A program made the translations under genes and the position numbers. Source: Phytoseiulus persimilis (taxonomy: Eukaryota; Arthropoda; Arachnida; Mesostigmata; Phytoseiidae). From it: a DNA stretch of 64,000 nucleotides. Below, one piece after another: positions 1-12,000 of the stretch. The stretch spans positions 44,264,745 to 44,328,744 of the forward strand of contig CM075102.1 of the NCBI GenBank assembly GCA_037576195.1, read 5' to 3'. Below the pieces are notes generated by a model. It saw only the letters and a list, made by a program, of their open reading frames with translations, ran no database searches and was not told the DNA's origin. Position 1 is the stretch's first letter. Each line of letters opens with the position of its first letter.

Positions 1-215
1 CTGTGTTCTCCGGTGACATCACGAAATTCAGAGAATGGCAGCAGCGCTTCAAGATCTTCGTCGACGAATCTTCGGCTTCCACCATCGAGAAGTTCAATAT
101 GCTCCGCCTCTCGCTATCCGGAAGGGCCAAAGACGCCATTGCGCACCTAAGTTGGGAAGAGGGCCAGTACCAGATCGCGAAGGAAATCCGAACATCGCGA
201 CGCGATCGTGGGATC
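1..215 (+). mobile_element. BEL/Pao-like gag remnant (DUF1759-type)
   Basis: The frame starting near base 3 reads FSGDITKFREWQQRF, then IEKFNMLRLSLSGRAKDAI, then GQYQIAKEI. This is the pattern of the DUF1759 segment of BEL/Pao retrotransposon gag proteins (an FxGDxxxFxxWxxxF block, an IEKFxxLrxxLxGxAxxAI block, then a 'YxxAxxxL' block). The similarity fades after about base 200, and I see no protease, reverse transcriptase or LTR downstream. It is a fragment cut by the window edge or long decayed. Confidence 0.6.
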
Positions 216-1500
216 ACTGTCCAAGTTGTGTTCAGTAATTCCATTGGAGGAGCAAAGCTTGAGGTTCTCAATCGACCAGCCTCATGTCGTTGCAAGCATG
301 AAATTGAGTCAATCATACTTAACCTCGCTCCGCTGATATTTCTGTCGGCTTCTTCGAGAGTTACTCCGAAGTCTGGGCTGTTGAAACGGAGCTGCTCGCT
401 TCGAGCTCTCTTGCTGAAGGAGATACAGGCCCAACTCCCTCGAAACGGTGTGAACTGGCGACCAAAATCTCTGAGATGAAGAGAATAACAAATCACCGAG
501 TGAAGAGAATCGGCGACTCCCGAGAGTTCGTACAGAGGAGAACATTCAACATCCGACGAGGTTCCGTTTCCTTTCGATGTTGCCCACAGCATGAACTTCG
601 CGATAGAGGGCAGCCAGACCGTGAGGATCGATACGACGAGGCACGAGGAGGGTAACTCCGCCTGATCGGGTCCTAGGCAACGGGCGGAAAACAAACACCC
701 TCATAGAGTTTTGAGGTTTAAGCTCGCACCGAATGTAGATTCCTCACCCGGACTCGTTACCAAAACCACACCAAGCATCAAAGAGGTCGTTAGAGTTACT
801 TCAACCGTGGAGTTTGAACGAAAAAGCGGCCACGTTATCAGAGATTGTCATCTTTTGTTCAATAGCCACGTGGACCATTCACGGAGATTGTGTGGAAACC
901 GTCGTCGTGAGCCGAAGAAGAGTCCGAGAGCGAAGCATGAGTTTCGATTCGACGCATCATTTTCCTCTCAAGCGAGATCACTGGCTCGAAAGGAGCATGT
1001 TCTCGCTTGGAAGTAGCCCGGGATCCCTGGATGCATGTTCAAAGCTCGAACGATCGTGTCGTTCCCAAATCGGGGCGGAGTCTTGTCCATTTCTCGCTCG
1101 TCCACAGAACATACCATGATTTTCTCCAACTGATTGAGGAGACTCGCTCCCCTCATCGGTTGAGCAACTGCTCGTTGTGCAGTGAAGTCGCGGAGCTGAT
1201 GACCCGCTTCGAAGGAAGTGTTCAAACGTTCCACCAGAGCTCCGAGGACTCCGATCAGCTGAAATCACATTTTGTCGCTCTTGCATACGTTTCACACGAT
1301 GTTCTGGGTTACTCTGAGTTGTTTGCTCGAATGAAATGAACGAAAGTTATCCGTTATTTCGCATCTCCTTTCTTGGCAAAGGAACTGATACGGAAGAATG
1401 AACTTCATTAGCTCATTGTACGCGTAGATGATGGCCAACTTGAAACTGATCCCGGTAGCAAGGAGGACACGGAGTTTCTTTGAGGCTAGCAATTCAAGTG
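215..1500. other. no gene recognised
   Basis: Only short open frames lie here (the longest is about 110 codons). None resembles a family I know and none has convincing splice partners. It may hold further decayed retroelement sequence continuing from the gag remnant. Confidence 0.5.
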
Positions 1501-1511
1501 GAGCGTCTGTA

Positions 1512-1517
1512 TTTATT
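1512..1517 (-). terminator. polyadenylation signal AATAAA for the 414-aa gene
   Basis: TTTATT on the plus strand reads AATAAA on the minus strand, about 28 nt after the TGA of the minus-strand gene. Confidence 0.45.
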
Positions 1518-1544
1518 TGAGACTTATTTATACGCTATATGATG

Positions 1545-2789
1545 TCAGTATGGATTGTTTCGCCGCCGGTTTACACTCGATGGACCTCTAACGGGTCCTA
1601 CGTTAGAGCCCACTCGTGGCGGCAGGTGGCGGATCGTGATTGGTTTGGGTATGCGATTCCTCATTGCCTCCTCGCCGGTCGGAAGACTTTCCTTGATCGG
1701 GGCGGAGTTTCCTCCGTTCTGCGCTTGTCTGCAGATCGTGCAATAGTTCACTCCGATTGATAAGAGGTCGCCAGATTGAGGAACCGCTCCTCGAAGTGGA
1801 AGTGTCTCCGGTCGAACTACTCCATCCCAATTTTGATCGCCAATCATGGAAGACGATCCTGCCTGGATCGGCAATTTTTGTTGAGAAGACGGTACCTGAG
1901 AACCGGTCCGGGGAGTTCCAGTGACTTGAGGACCTTCCGTTCCCGACCACTCATTCCGATACTGATTCAGTGCAGGCTGGCTGATTGCTCCCTGTGAATA
2001 GAGCACTTCAGGTCTCGGATCTACGCACTGAAGATCGGAGGTGAAGTTGGGAAGAGACCAACCGTGCAAGGGACTTTGGTCCCGAAAAAAACGTTGTTGT
2101 CGTAGAGAATCCCGGATATACGCTCTAGCGTCCGTCAACGCGGCATTCTGCGGGGCGGCGTAGTTTCCTGGATAAGCTCTGCCGCTGGCGAAACCAGAGG
2201 AGCCAAGGCTTGTCGCATGTTGAAATCGTCTGGAGCTCGACGCACTCAAATTCGGAGGCGCGTTCCCTAAGTAGCCATTGGCTCCCAGGACTTGTCCGTA
2301 CACTTGCGGTCCTGGTGAAGGGAGCACTTGTTGGACAAAACGTACTCCCGGGGTGGTCACGTGTGTGGGTTCGGTTGCCACTCCGAATCTCAAATCTCGC
2401 GTCTTGGCCCATGGCTGAGGGGTCAACGCCATCCAATCACCTTGGTCGAGGCAAACCGCCGTACTTTGCCCTTTTGTGGCTCTTGAGGAAGATCTCCTTC
2501 CACCACTCCGCATGCTCGCGGATTCAGCGTAAGGGTGGGGGAACAATTTCGGCCACATACCTCCGGAGTTTGCTGAGAGGCCGTTACCCACAGTGGCCGT
2601 TGGCTCAAGGTTTAGGCCACGCGTCGCACCACGCGTTGGGACAAGCACTGGTTTCATCAGTTCGGCTTCGATGTCAAAGTCGAGGACCGGAAGTCCGCCA
2701 ACCTCCACGAACATGTTGTTAGAGTGGGCTGCTGCACGAGGGGCTCCTGGGAGGCTTCCGGACACGAGAGTTGCCTGCCTTCCCGTCAT
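1545..2789 (-). CDS. hypothetical protein, 414 aa, single exon
   Basis: An uninterrupted 414-codon frame runs on the minus strand. The chosen ATG has a good start context (ACCATGA) with an in-frame TGA six codons upstream, and the TGA stop is followed about 30 nt later by AATAAA on the same strand (1517-1512). The protein is rich in Gly, Ser, Pro, Arg and Gln. It has a CTIC motif near residue 353 and a basic C-terminus ending RRRNNPY. There is no signal peptide, no membrane span and no domain I recognise. Length, start context and polyadenylation signal together argue for a real, intronless gene or retrogene. A transposon ORF1 is the main alternative. Confidence 0.55.
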   Translation of the reverse strand: MTGRQATLVSGSLPGAPRAAAHSNNMFVEVGGLPVLDFDIEAELMKPVLVPTRGATRGLNLEPTATVGNGLSANSGGMWPKLFPHPYAESASMRSGGRRSSSRATKGQSTAVCLDQGDWMALTPQPWAKTRDLRFGVATEPTHVTTPGVRFVQQVLPSPGPQVYGQVLGANGYLGNAPPNLSASSSRRFQHATSLGSSGFASGRAYPGNYAAPQNAALTDARAYIRDSLRQQRFFRDQSPLHGWSLPNFTSDLQCVDPRPEVLYSQGAISQPALNQYRNEWSGTEGPQVTGTPRTGSQVPSSQQKLPIQAGSSSMIGDQNWDGVVRPETLPLRGAVPQSGDLLSIGVNYCTICRQAQNGGNSAPIKESLPTGEEAMRNRIPKPITIRHLPPRVGSNVGPVRGPSSVNRRRNNPY

Positions 2790-3298
2790 GGTTGTCCTTG
2801 AGAATCAGAGGAACAAGTTCGCAAAGTCCGTCAGAGAGACTTCAACCGTTACTTCCGGGACGAAAAGGGAGACTCAGTCAGCGGAGTTTCACTCGACTCG
2901 TTTGCTCCAGAGAGACGAAGAGGATATTCGGAAGATGCCGTCGAACACACAGACTGGAAACGTGATTGAACACTCTACCTCGTTGGGACGGAGTTCGAAA
3001 CGATCTACTGTTCGCAACTCACTGCCGCGAATGAAGAGTTTGCTCAGATAGCATGCATGTAGTACTCAAAGTTTTTCACTCTCTCGGAACAGCCCCCTCT
3101 CGGTGAACCAGCCGATCCCAGATTCTTGAGCAACCGAAGAAGAACGAAGCTACATCCGGGGTGGCTGCGGTCGCCCTGGCTGCGTAGTAGGCGCGGAACT
3201 GCCCCGCTTCAGCGAGAACCGCGTATCCCAACAATGCTCTGAGTTAAGGAAGGAGGAACGGTCCGTTTGCTCAGGCGAAGGATTGCTATCCTTAACTC

Positions 3299-4075
3299 AT
3301 CGATTGCGTTCCTCCAGAGCTTCAGCCACGACATGGATCGCAATCCAGCAGCCGAAAATGCCCACAAGGGAGTTCGAGCTCGGAACATAACGAAACCGCA
3401 TCGGAAAATTGTTCAGGAGGACTAGAAGACGGCATCCTCAATTCTCAATGAACGACTGAGGATCGCATTATGCTTCAGCTCGGGGGAGCCTCCCACCATC
3501 TGGGAGGGGTTGCGAGAAAAAACATCGAAGCACCGTATTGCGGTGCTGGGACGGCTTCGGTTCCGCGCGAGACACCGCCATCATTGAAGCGATTCAAAGG
3601 GATTAGGAACCGCGATCCTCCCTGCAGGAGCCAAAGTTGCGCGTGATTTCGATATTCTTAGCCGCGGCATCCAAACAGATCAAGAAGGGTGCTGAATTCG
3701 AGAACTTCATCTGACTCGTGCCTGCGGGAGTTATGTTTTTAAGTACCACGGTTCCTCACCGCATTTGACCGCCTCGATGAGGGCGGAATCTCGAGTGAAA
3801 CCGCAGCATTCCTGGCTCCGAAAAACGGTTCGCCGATGATTCTCTTCGCGGCTCCCGTTGGATGGTTCGGATGGTGGGAGGCTCCCCCGAGCTGAAGCAT
3901 AATGCGATCAACACTCATTGGTTGGGAATCGAAGATGCCGTCTCGCGGTCTTCCAGAATATCTTCACGCTTCGGTTTTCATTCAGGAGTTCCGAGCTCGA
4001 ACTCCTTCAGAGGCATTTTCGGCCGCTGCGTTGGAATATATGGGGTGGCTGGAGCGCTGTAGAAACGCAATCGAT
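3299..4075. repeat. long inverted repeat (foldback element), arms about 200 bp
   Basis: Arm A (about 3299-3500) pairs with the reverse complement of arm B (about 3870-4075). Shared blocks include ATCGATTGCGTT, GCCGAAAATGCC, GGAGTTCGAGCTCGGAAC, GACGGCATC and GATCGCATTATGCTTCAGC. The arms carry mismatches and small gaps, so the repeat is old. The spacer (about 370 bp) has no coding signal. This is typical of a non-autonomous foldback transposon. I could not define terminal ends or a target duplication. Confidence 0.75.
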
Positions 4076-4099
4076 TCCCAAGGAACTACAGCAGACTCG

Positions 4100-7000
4100 G
4101 GTTGCTACCTTTTGCAAGCTCCGATCCTTTCCCTCCGAGGGAACATTGCTCGAGCTGACGCGCCAAGCGATCAGTGTCGTTCCCATCTCTGGAAGTTGGT
4201 TCGATGATACAAATGGTATTCTAGATGTTTTGAGGTCTAATGCACGATCAGTGAGCAGAAAAATGACCGCTGAATCTCAACCTGCTGCCTGTTGAAGGCT
4301 CAGATGAACTCGACTGAACCGGAATCCGCGTTTTCGGCTCCACTCGCAGTAGTGCGATAAGTCCCTAGAGCATCTACAAAGATCGCCCGCACTCCGGCAG
4401 ACGAGTCATACGTTCCTATTAAACCCAGACGATCAGTTCCTATGGCGTCAAAGATTTGACGATGATGAGTTGGAGGCGCCCCTGACCCAGGACAACACCC
4501 AAACCCAGGATGAGCGCGCAGAGGCGCTTTGCGTGCCTAGAAGAATGACCCATTCCCGTAAATGAACACGCTGATGAAAAGCGCTCGTGCTAAAGGTTCT
4601 ATATCAGAGCGAATCGGGAAAAGGGTTTTTTCATCGTTTCGCCGTGCTCTGGAGTCATACTGAGCCGTTGTCATCATCTCATCCGAGAACGTCTCCCAGT
4701 CGTTCCGAATGAGTCTCACAAAGGTACAGATCGACGAAACGATACAGATATCCCATCCCGTCAAACCAGTCCCGAACACTCCGCCGTTGGGAGAGGAGGT
4801 TTCCGGCTTCATGCTTCTCGGCTTCATGCTTTTCGGGCTCGATTTTTCGGCTTCATGCGTATCGGGTTCGAATTTTCGGCTTGTCGGACCCTAACCACGT
4901 GGAGAGGTCTCTCGAGGCTGAAGAACTTCTTCCGGAGTTCGTGGAGGCTCTTTTGGAGTAATCATAAGGGTCTAACCATGGAGATACTAGAGGGTTACGC
5001 CAATCCAAGAGGAGAGATGCATTCGTCATTGAGCTTACCGATTCAGCCCGCTCGTTCAATTTCAGTCCGGAGGAGGAGGGATCGAGGTCGGCTTCCGGGT
5101 TTTGCTCTCTCCAAGTGATGAAACTTCTCAGCCATCTCGGACTGCGAACCGCTTTTTGTTAAGGACTGGCCCTTCTCATCGAAGTCTCTTCCTAGATTGG
5201 CCGATTTCTCATCGGGCTCCTGGGATTCCACATCATCTTGAGGGTTTATCGAGATTCATCGGTTTCTACAGGCAACATTCGAGGTCGTGAAGACCTCAGC
5301 ATCACCTCATTGGGTACCGGAAAGTATGGTCAGATGTAACCCGGAATCATCTCCCTCAATCAGTGATTGAGCGTCGACCCCAAGGGATCGATATCGAGAA
5401 CCATGAGAACCACTAGACTAGATTCACCCGCCTGGCGAATCAAAAATATTTCACGTCGCATTCGATTTACCCGCCACCTATTGTTTGGCCGCAAAACACT
5501 GTTCTCGCCACCATTCTAGTTTCCTAGACTTACTTGGGAAAACTCATGCTCCCTCGACTCGATTCAGCCGTTGTCGAGGAAGTCAACAAGTTCGAATGCA
5601 GAAGGAGGTCTGAAGCTCAGCGATATCGCTTGCACACGGATACGAAACGCAAAATCACACTCGACACTCACCGCGTGCCTACTGATGCCATGTACCCGAT
5701 AGTTTCCCACGGTTGCGCATCCTATGGAGCATCGAGAGCAGCAATGACTGCCTTTCTCGACCCAACGGTGATCGCACATCACGTCACCCGGTGCTTCAAA
5801 GCCTGTAGCAGTGTCTTTATTTTTGAGTTTGCGTGCGTCTTCGACTCATTGATCCTCTTCAGTTTATCATGAATCGACTATCTCAAGATGTTTTGGAGCT
5901 CTTGGATGCTTCTTCGATGAGCACGGAGTCTTCATAACCAGAGTATCACCAGGAGCTCTGAGCTTCCGGAAACCCTCCCGTGGGTCGAAGCAAGGGACAA
6001 AGAACGCAACCATCATGGGTCCAATCTCAGTCGAACGAAAACCTCCGGGGCGTTCCCGGCTAGTGGTCAGGGAAGAATTCCCTTCGAGATTGGAGGTAAC
6101 GCGTCCTAGTGAAGCCGTCCTGCTAATGGAGTTGAATGTGATTCCAACCTCATAATATTTTGCCATAAGCTGGTCCCAATTTCCTCAAAGTGAAACAAAT
6201 AGCGATTCCCCTGCCAGACGTCCATAGTTTACGCGTTCTCCTCGGGTTATGTATACTAGGTATATGAACATGAAACCGAATTCTTCTAGAGCAAATCGTA
6301 CGGCGACGAATCCGCTTCCATGATAATAGACCTGGTATGTACTCAATGTACACAATGACACATTTTTTCCGATGAAAAAAGAGTCGAAATCGGGGCTGCG
6401 TCTGATCTGATGAGGGACTTGCGGAGGTGACGGATCCAGTGATCCACGCTCGGAATGACAGAATTCAAGATATGCTGCGTGAGCTAACCATCGGTAACTC
6501 AGCCAAGCGAGTTGAAGAGATCCCCATAATTGGCGATTACGGCGATAGCGAGCGTATACATCGAAGTCTTCCTGGGAACCAGCTTCTCGACGTCCTGGAA
6601 GGGAGCACGAGGCTCTCTCCGACGCCAGTGATGGGGGAATCGACTCCGATCGGCTCTCGGTGCCCTAGCTTCAGGCGTGGATGTGTCAGACACGAGGCGT
6701 TCACTTCGGTTCGTATTAGGCATCTTCGATTTCCACTACAAAAGAGTCTTCAATATCAGCCAGTGTCAGAAGACCTGACTCAGTTATGCATCGTGGTCTA
6801 CGAAGAGGAAAACGCATAGAAGAAAATCTTCAGCTCACCAAAGAAAAGCTGTGAGAATCCCATTTGAAGCCTCGTATATTTGGGTTAGAGGCCTCAAGAC
6901 TTCCGATGAACCCGACCATTGCACTGGGTGCGATCTTCGGTGTGCATATGACAGAGAGCTTCTCCGCGGTCCTGAAACCGTGCTTCCAGCACGCGTTGGA

Positions 7001-8100
7001 CCGTCTCGAATACGAACCGTTGTATGAATAAACTGGCGGATCCGAATGAATCATCAGCGTCTCTGGGCCACAAATCTTTGATCGTTATCTCGACTACTCC
7101 GGAAGCATTACTCGACTTGTGCTTCTAGCTCGTTCTGGGGGTCTTCATACAATTGCATCTTCATGTGTCACGGGTTAAAAGTTTCAAGTTAAAACCGGCC
7201 GCCGGGAGTCACTCAAGACAAACGGAAACACTTTCAGACAGGAGTGCACGCTACGATTTGAACGCAGCCCGTTGTTCGCTTGGAGGCTATCAACACGATG
7301 AAGCCGGTGCTCGTGGTCAGTTGATCAACGGTGGGTTCGGAGCGAAGTTTGATTTGTGAGTGGTTCCACATCTCCGATCGCAACAAAACTCAACAGAGAA
7401 AAGCGCTGGTTGTGTTCCGTGCGAGAGTGCTCTCAAGACGGATCTCCCAATCGCCTCCCTGCCATAACACCAAACCAAAGAGCATGGAATCCCGAAGAGA
7501 ATATCCGCGCTGGTTATTCGCAGCAGAGCGTCCTGGACTCCGGAATGTCGTGCCTAGCCGAATAGCTGGACTCCTGCGAGGAGATTTCGATGCTTAGGAA
7601 ACCGCTCAGAAAAATGAAGGAACAGCTTCCCATGTTCGCTCCCCTCTCCGCAGGGCAAAACATAGGAGCCGCCATGCTAGGATTGATCTCTGAGTGCAGC
7701 ATCGACCTCGACCAAATTTTGATCGAAGACCATCGGGAAACTCTTCTGCCGTTCCAATCCAAATGACTGACGGCTTCAGAAGTTTGCGGTAAGATTAACA
7801 AGGCAGCTTCGGGCAGACTTTGGTGAGTTACGAGACGAGCTGTGCCGAGCACTGTGAAACGTTCGTGATGGAGGTTCGGATCTAGAAAGTGCTCCTTCGC
7901 GTCCTCGCAGTATAGTGTTGGAGGTGAGCTTTTATTCACTACTGCAAACTCGGAAGGTCGAGAAGTCACCATATGTTTGATTTTTACCGATCGATATTCG
8001 GCGTTAAATATCGGTGGTTCGAAGACCGTACTCTACTCGAGAAGGAGCAAGCGAGCTCGATTTTCAGATAAGTGCGCTTCACACCGGTGTCCAAGCATTA
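4100..8100. other. 4 kb without a recognised gene
   Basis: The open frames here are short and show no family resemblance, apart from a possible decayed LTR-retrotransposon scrap near 5200-5290 (SRFIGFYRQH resembles the RFLGxxxxYR motif after gypsy reverse transcriptase). The minus-strand frame 7514-7972 (152 codons) is open but unrecognisable. No cassette-type promoter element is visible before 8107, so V1 is probably the first cassette. Confidence 0.45.
4819..4876. repeat. short imperfect tandem repeat, about 29-bp unit
   Basis: The block CGGCTTCATGC followed by TCGGGyTCGAtTTT occurs about twice in tandem, with partial copies on each side (the span 4802-4887 includes them). No coding or regulatory role is evident. 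Confidence 0.6.
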
Positions 8101-8106
8101 CCACCA

Positions 8107-8175
8107 GGTGGAGCTACGTGTATTGGAATTCACCCGAGACTGTCAACCGTTTTTAGGGTTAATGGTCGCCATTTT
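8107..8175 (+). promoter_or_regulatory. V1 promoter element pair
   Basis: A diverged CTCF-like core, GGTGGAGCTACGTGTATTGG (8107-8126), is followed by a YY1-like GCCATTTT at 8168, 47 nt before the ATG. Confidence 0.6.
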
Positions 8176-8214
8176 CGATGCTCACATTCAGCTCCAAAAT
8201 AGCGTGCCGATCCC

Positions 8215-9063
8215 ATGATGCATAAGGGAATGATTCCGAGTGCGGTCTTCACGTTTCTCTCAATTATTCACTGCAGTTTTACAGAAGCTAAGCAGAGTAA
8301 GTGGATGCATATCCGATTGCCGATAGGAGCTATCGCTCTTGTTGAGTTCCAGTTTCTGTTCTGGCCTTGAACGAAACTTCTAAGGAAATGTCGACAGAGC
8401 GGAAAGTACTCGGGTTCCATCGCATTCCAGCGTTAACGGTGAAACCGTTCGTTTTCCCCTCCGAAGCTCAACTTGGGGACAAAATCGACGCATTCTGCAG
8501 TGCGAAGTACTCCTCTTCGAACTTGGCGTTTTCATGGCTCAAAGACTCTCAGCCGTTACACTCCGGTAGCAGAGGAATACTCGTGGAGCACTCGCCTCAC
8601 TTCGCGGCGTTAATCATCAATCGTCTCCAAGCTGAGCATATCGGGAACTATACGTGTGTTGTCAGCAGCGCGGCTGGCGAGCAAGACCGATACACGGCCT
8701 CTCTTCTTGCAAGAACTCCGCCAACCTGGTTGACGAAGCCTCATGATATCAAAGCTTCAGTTGGGAGCAACATCGTAGCTACGTGTGATGGTGCTGGCCA
8801 TCCACAACCTAATATCACCTGGCTCCGAGAAGGCAAGATTGTTTCGGACTTTGCTGTCGTCTGCCATCATCAGTCACCCGATGGATGGCTGCTTTCTTAC
8901 TCTGCACTCTTGTCAAGCGATCTCATTGCAGGAAACCCAGAACATCATGGCACGCGAATGGATTTCAAACAGATTCAGAGGTCTTCCTCGGGCTCCTATT
9001 TTTGTGTTTTATCGAATGGTGTCGGTTCGGACTTGATGGCGGAATTCTCCATAACACTGACAT
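8215..9063 (+). CDS. sDscam: sDscam variable cassette V1
   Basis: Exons: signal peptide 8215-8296 (MMHKGMIPSAVFTFL and a hydrophobic run), Ig1 plus half Ig2 8431-8832, half Ig2 8932-9063. Ig1 has C and W in place (CSAKY...FSWLKD) and IGNYTC; Ig2 ends GSYFCVLSNG. The middle donor appears to be GC rather than GT (GAAG|GCAAGA), which keeps phase 1 where the other cassettes have GGAG|GT. It is closest to V2 (both read FPxEAQLG before the first Cys). Together they form the most diverged subgroup at the 5' end of the array. Confidence 0.85.
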
Positions 9064-12000
9064 GTGAGTCGGCTCATTCGGATAGAGGATCTTGCATGAT
9101 GTCGAGTTCTACTTTCCAGTGCGAAGCTTAGAATCATGTCGGTTTGTCACGAGTTTCCTATGAAGCATGATCCGCAGAGGGATTCCTTCAGAGATTCGAG
9201 TACCTCCACCGAGAAGACTGGAGGTCTTCGTGAATGCTGACTCCGGCATGTGGGAAGAGAGTTGCCCATTCGAATGTGGCCGCGCCATCAAGATTTCGAG
9301 AACACTAACGCTAGGTGGCACCACGTGTACTGATCAAGTCGATGATACTTGAGTTGTGGACAAGATTGGCTGCACACTTCAGACGCCATCTTTGTCGGAG
9401 ACCGAAGATGACGGAAGTTTTGCTCAAACTGGTTGTTGCGTTTTGCTATGTCGGCAATGTTCCGGGCGTGATATCCGCTCGTTCCACTGAGTTCCGCCCC
9501 GATGTCAATGGAGAAGTCATCAGCGAGAGAACGAGGAAGTCCGACTTGCCAGCCGACGTCTCGGGTCCTCGGGTGAAGAACTTTTCGTTTCCTGCTGAAG
9601 CCCAACTCGGACAACAAATCGAAGCCTTGTGCACCGTCAAATTCTACGTCCCGGAGTTGGTTTTTTCTTGGCTGAAGGATGGTACTCCAATATCCGGTAA
9701 CGGTGATGGCATCACTCTCACAAGGACCAAGGGCTTCCTCGCGTTTTCCATAGATTCTTTGAGACCGAGTCACTCAGGTAACTACACCTGTGTGGCTCGG
9801 AGCCCTTCGGGACAGGACAGCTTCACGGCGCCTTTGGTGGCTTTGACAGCCCCGTATTGGCGATTCGTTCCGGAAGACGTTCTTGCCCGAACTGGGAGCT
9901 CTTTGGAGCTCAAATGTGAAGCTGGAGGCTACCCAGCGCCCAACGTCACGTGGCATTCCAGTGGTGAGTACCGCCGCTCCATAATGGTATGGTATGTTAT
10001 GCCATGCCCAATGATCCAGAGTTCAACGTGCACAGGTGTTGGAGTACTTCTCGTTTTCCATGCACGCATACTTGAATGAATGCGTCAGAGAGCAGCCTTT
10101 TCCAGCGCTGGAAGGGGCCGAGGTTGGGAGTCGAATCCATTTGGAACGCATAGCCAAGGTGAATGCTGGCGAATACACTTGCAGTGCAAGTAATGGAGTC
10201 GGACAGCCAATAAGGAAGACTATCTCCCTCATCATTTCAAGTATGAGCTCGATTCTCTTTCCGGAGTGACCTAGTTAGGCCGTGAGTTTTGAGTTCGCTT
10301 GTTTTGGCGCCACATGACAGTCCATCGATTTTTCTGAAGCACAGGAACCTCCTAGTGTGTAGAGCGCGACAGAACGAGACAGCCTCCATTCGTTTCAATG
10401 CATGTGGTCGCTGAACTCGTTAGTACTGCATTGGACTCACCGAACTGCGACGAACTGATTCTGAATGATTCGTGGATCGCGGGTTCGATCTCATTCCGTG
10501 TATGGGCGATAGGTGGCGCTCCCTGTACTGTTGTGATTTCGTGAGTGCGACAAATGCTCCAGAAACATTATCGAGTGTGACATGTATCCCCGGAGGTTCT
10601 TCAAGTGAAGGATCTTGGTGTCAACTTCACTTCTGACCTTAAGCCTGAGACTCACACCTATAATGCGATTGCGAGGGCAGGGAGAACTGCTAACTTCGTC
10701 CTCCGAGCGTTTGATTGTAGAATCCCTGACGTCTATTTTCGTGCCTATAAGTCCCTTGTCCTCCCCTCTCTCCTGTATGGTTCGGAAGTCTGGCGGCCTT
10801 GGCTCAGGGGATCCACTGATGCCTTGGAGCGCTTCCAACGCAAATTCGTTAGGAGGGCTGCTCGCAAATGCCGTATCTCCCCTGACTTACTCTCTCTCCC
10901 TCCTATACATGATGTTCTTGATGATAAGGATCTCAAGCTAGCGCACTGCATCCAGCGCCTGAATTTTACTAGGAATTTTTTTGTGACCCGTGTTACTAAA
11001 ACCCGTTCTCGGCGACTTTTCGTTGTACCGCGGGCCCGTAATAACACTGTATCGAATAGTTTTCGCTGGAGACTATCTAGTCGATTTAATCGTATTTCCC
11101 CCGGTACCCAGTAATAAACCGTGCATTACCAAAAACATGTCACTATGGAAGCGACTGCCGATCATTCGAAAAAAAAAAAGTTCCGTCCTGCTGGTGAATG
11201 CTAAGCTCCCCGTCGGAATCGACGTCGAGTGTGCCACATCGCAAGCGAAACTTTTATGGTTGAAAGATAGCGATGACCTCAGTTCGCTGGGGCTCACATG
11301 TGTTACAAAATCCCAATGAGGGAGCGTCCTCGTATAATGTGAATCCATTAAGCATCCAGGTCAAAAGATATGCGTCACGAACATGACGAAGATGCGTTCG
11401 CTGCTGATATCGGAATATTGGCTACTTTTTGACGCTATGATGAGATTGAATATTCGCGAAAGACAGAGGATGTTTCGCGCGAAAACAGCTTGGAACAAAG
11501 TGTATTGGCTCGCTCCGGTGGATTGTGTTGCAACATATTGCTACGGTAACACGGTAGGTGCAGGTTGCGCGAAGACATCCAAGTACACGATCATTGTTGC
11601 AGCTGAAGCGCTGTCAAGATCCAATGGGAACGCAGTCCCACCAAGCATTGGGAGAACATCGGTAAAGGAATTTGACAGTCATCGACGATTCCCATCGAGG
11701 TGCTTGAGCTTGGATTTCCCATTCCCATCCAGAAGCGAAGTTCCTCGCTCCATTCACGCAGATCTGCTTGACGAGAATTCAAGAGACGTAACTTCTCGTA
11801 CTCTCGAGAAGTCCTCCATCCATGAGCGAGACTTGACAGATTCGCGCCCGGAGACCTCGTGTTCGGTGGATTCGAAAGCGCCCGCGTCAGCGAAAGTTGA
11901 CGTCAACCGCCGATGGATGGCGCCACGTGTACCACGAAATTCAGCCAGATTTTACACTGGACACTGACGCCATGTTTGACTCTATACGAAGGAATCCTGC

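Noticed and set aside
5190-5290. Gypsy-type retrotransposon fragment
   Set aside because: Only about ten residues (SRFIGFYRQH) resemble the family, with no flanking motifs. Too little for a feature of its own.
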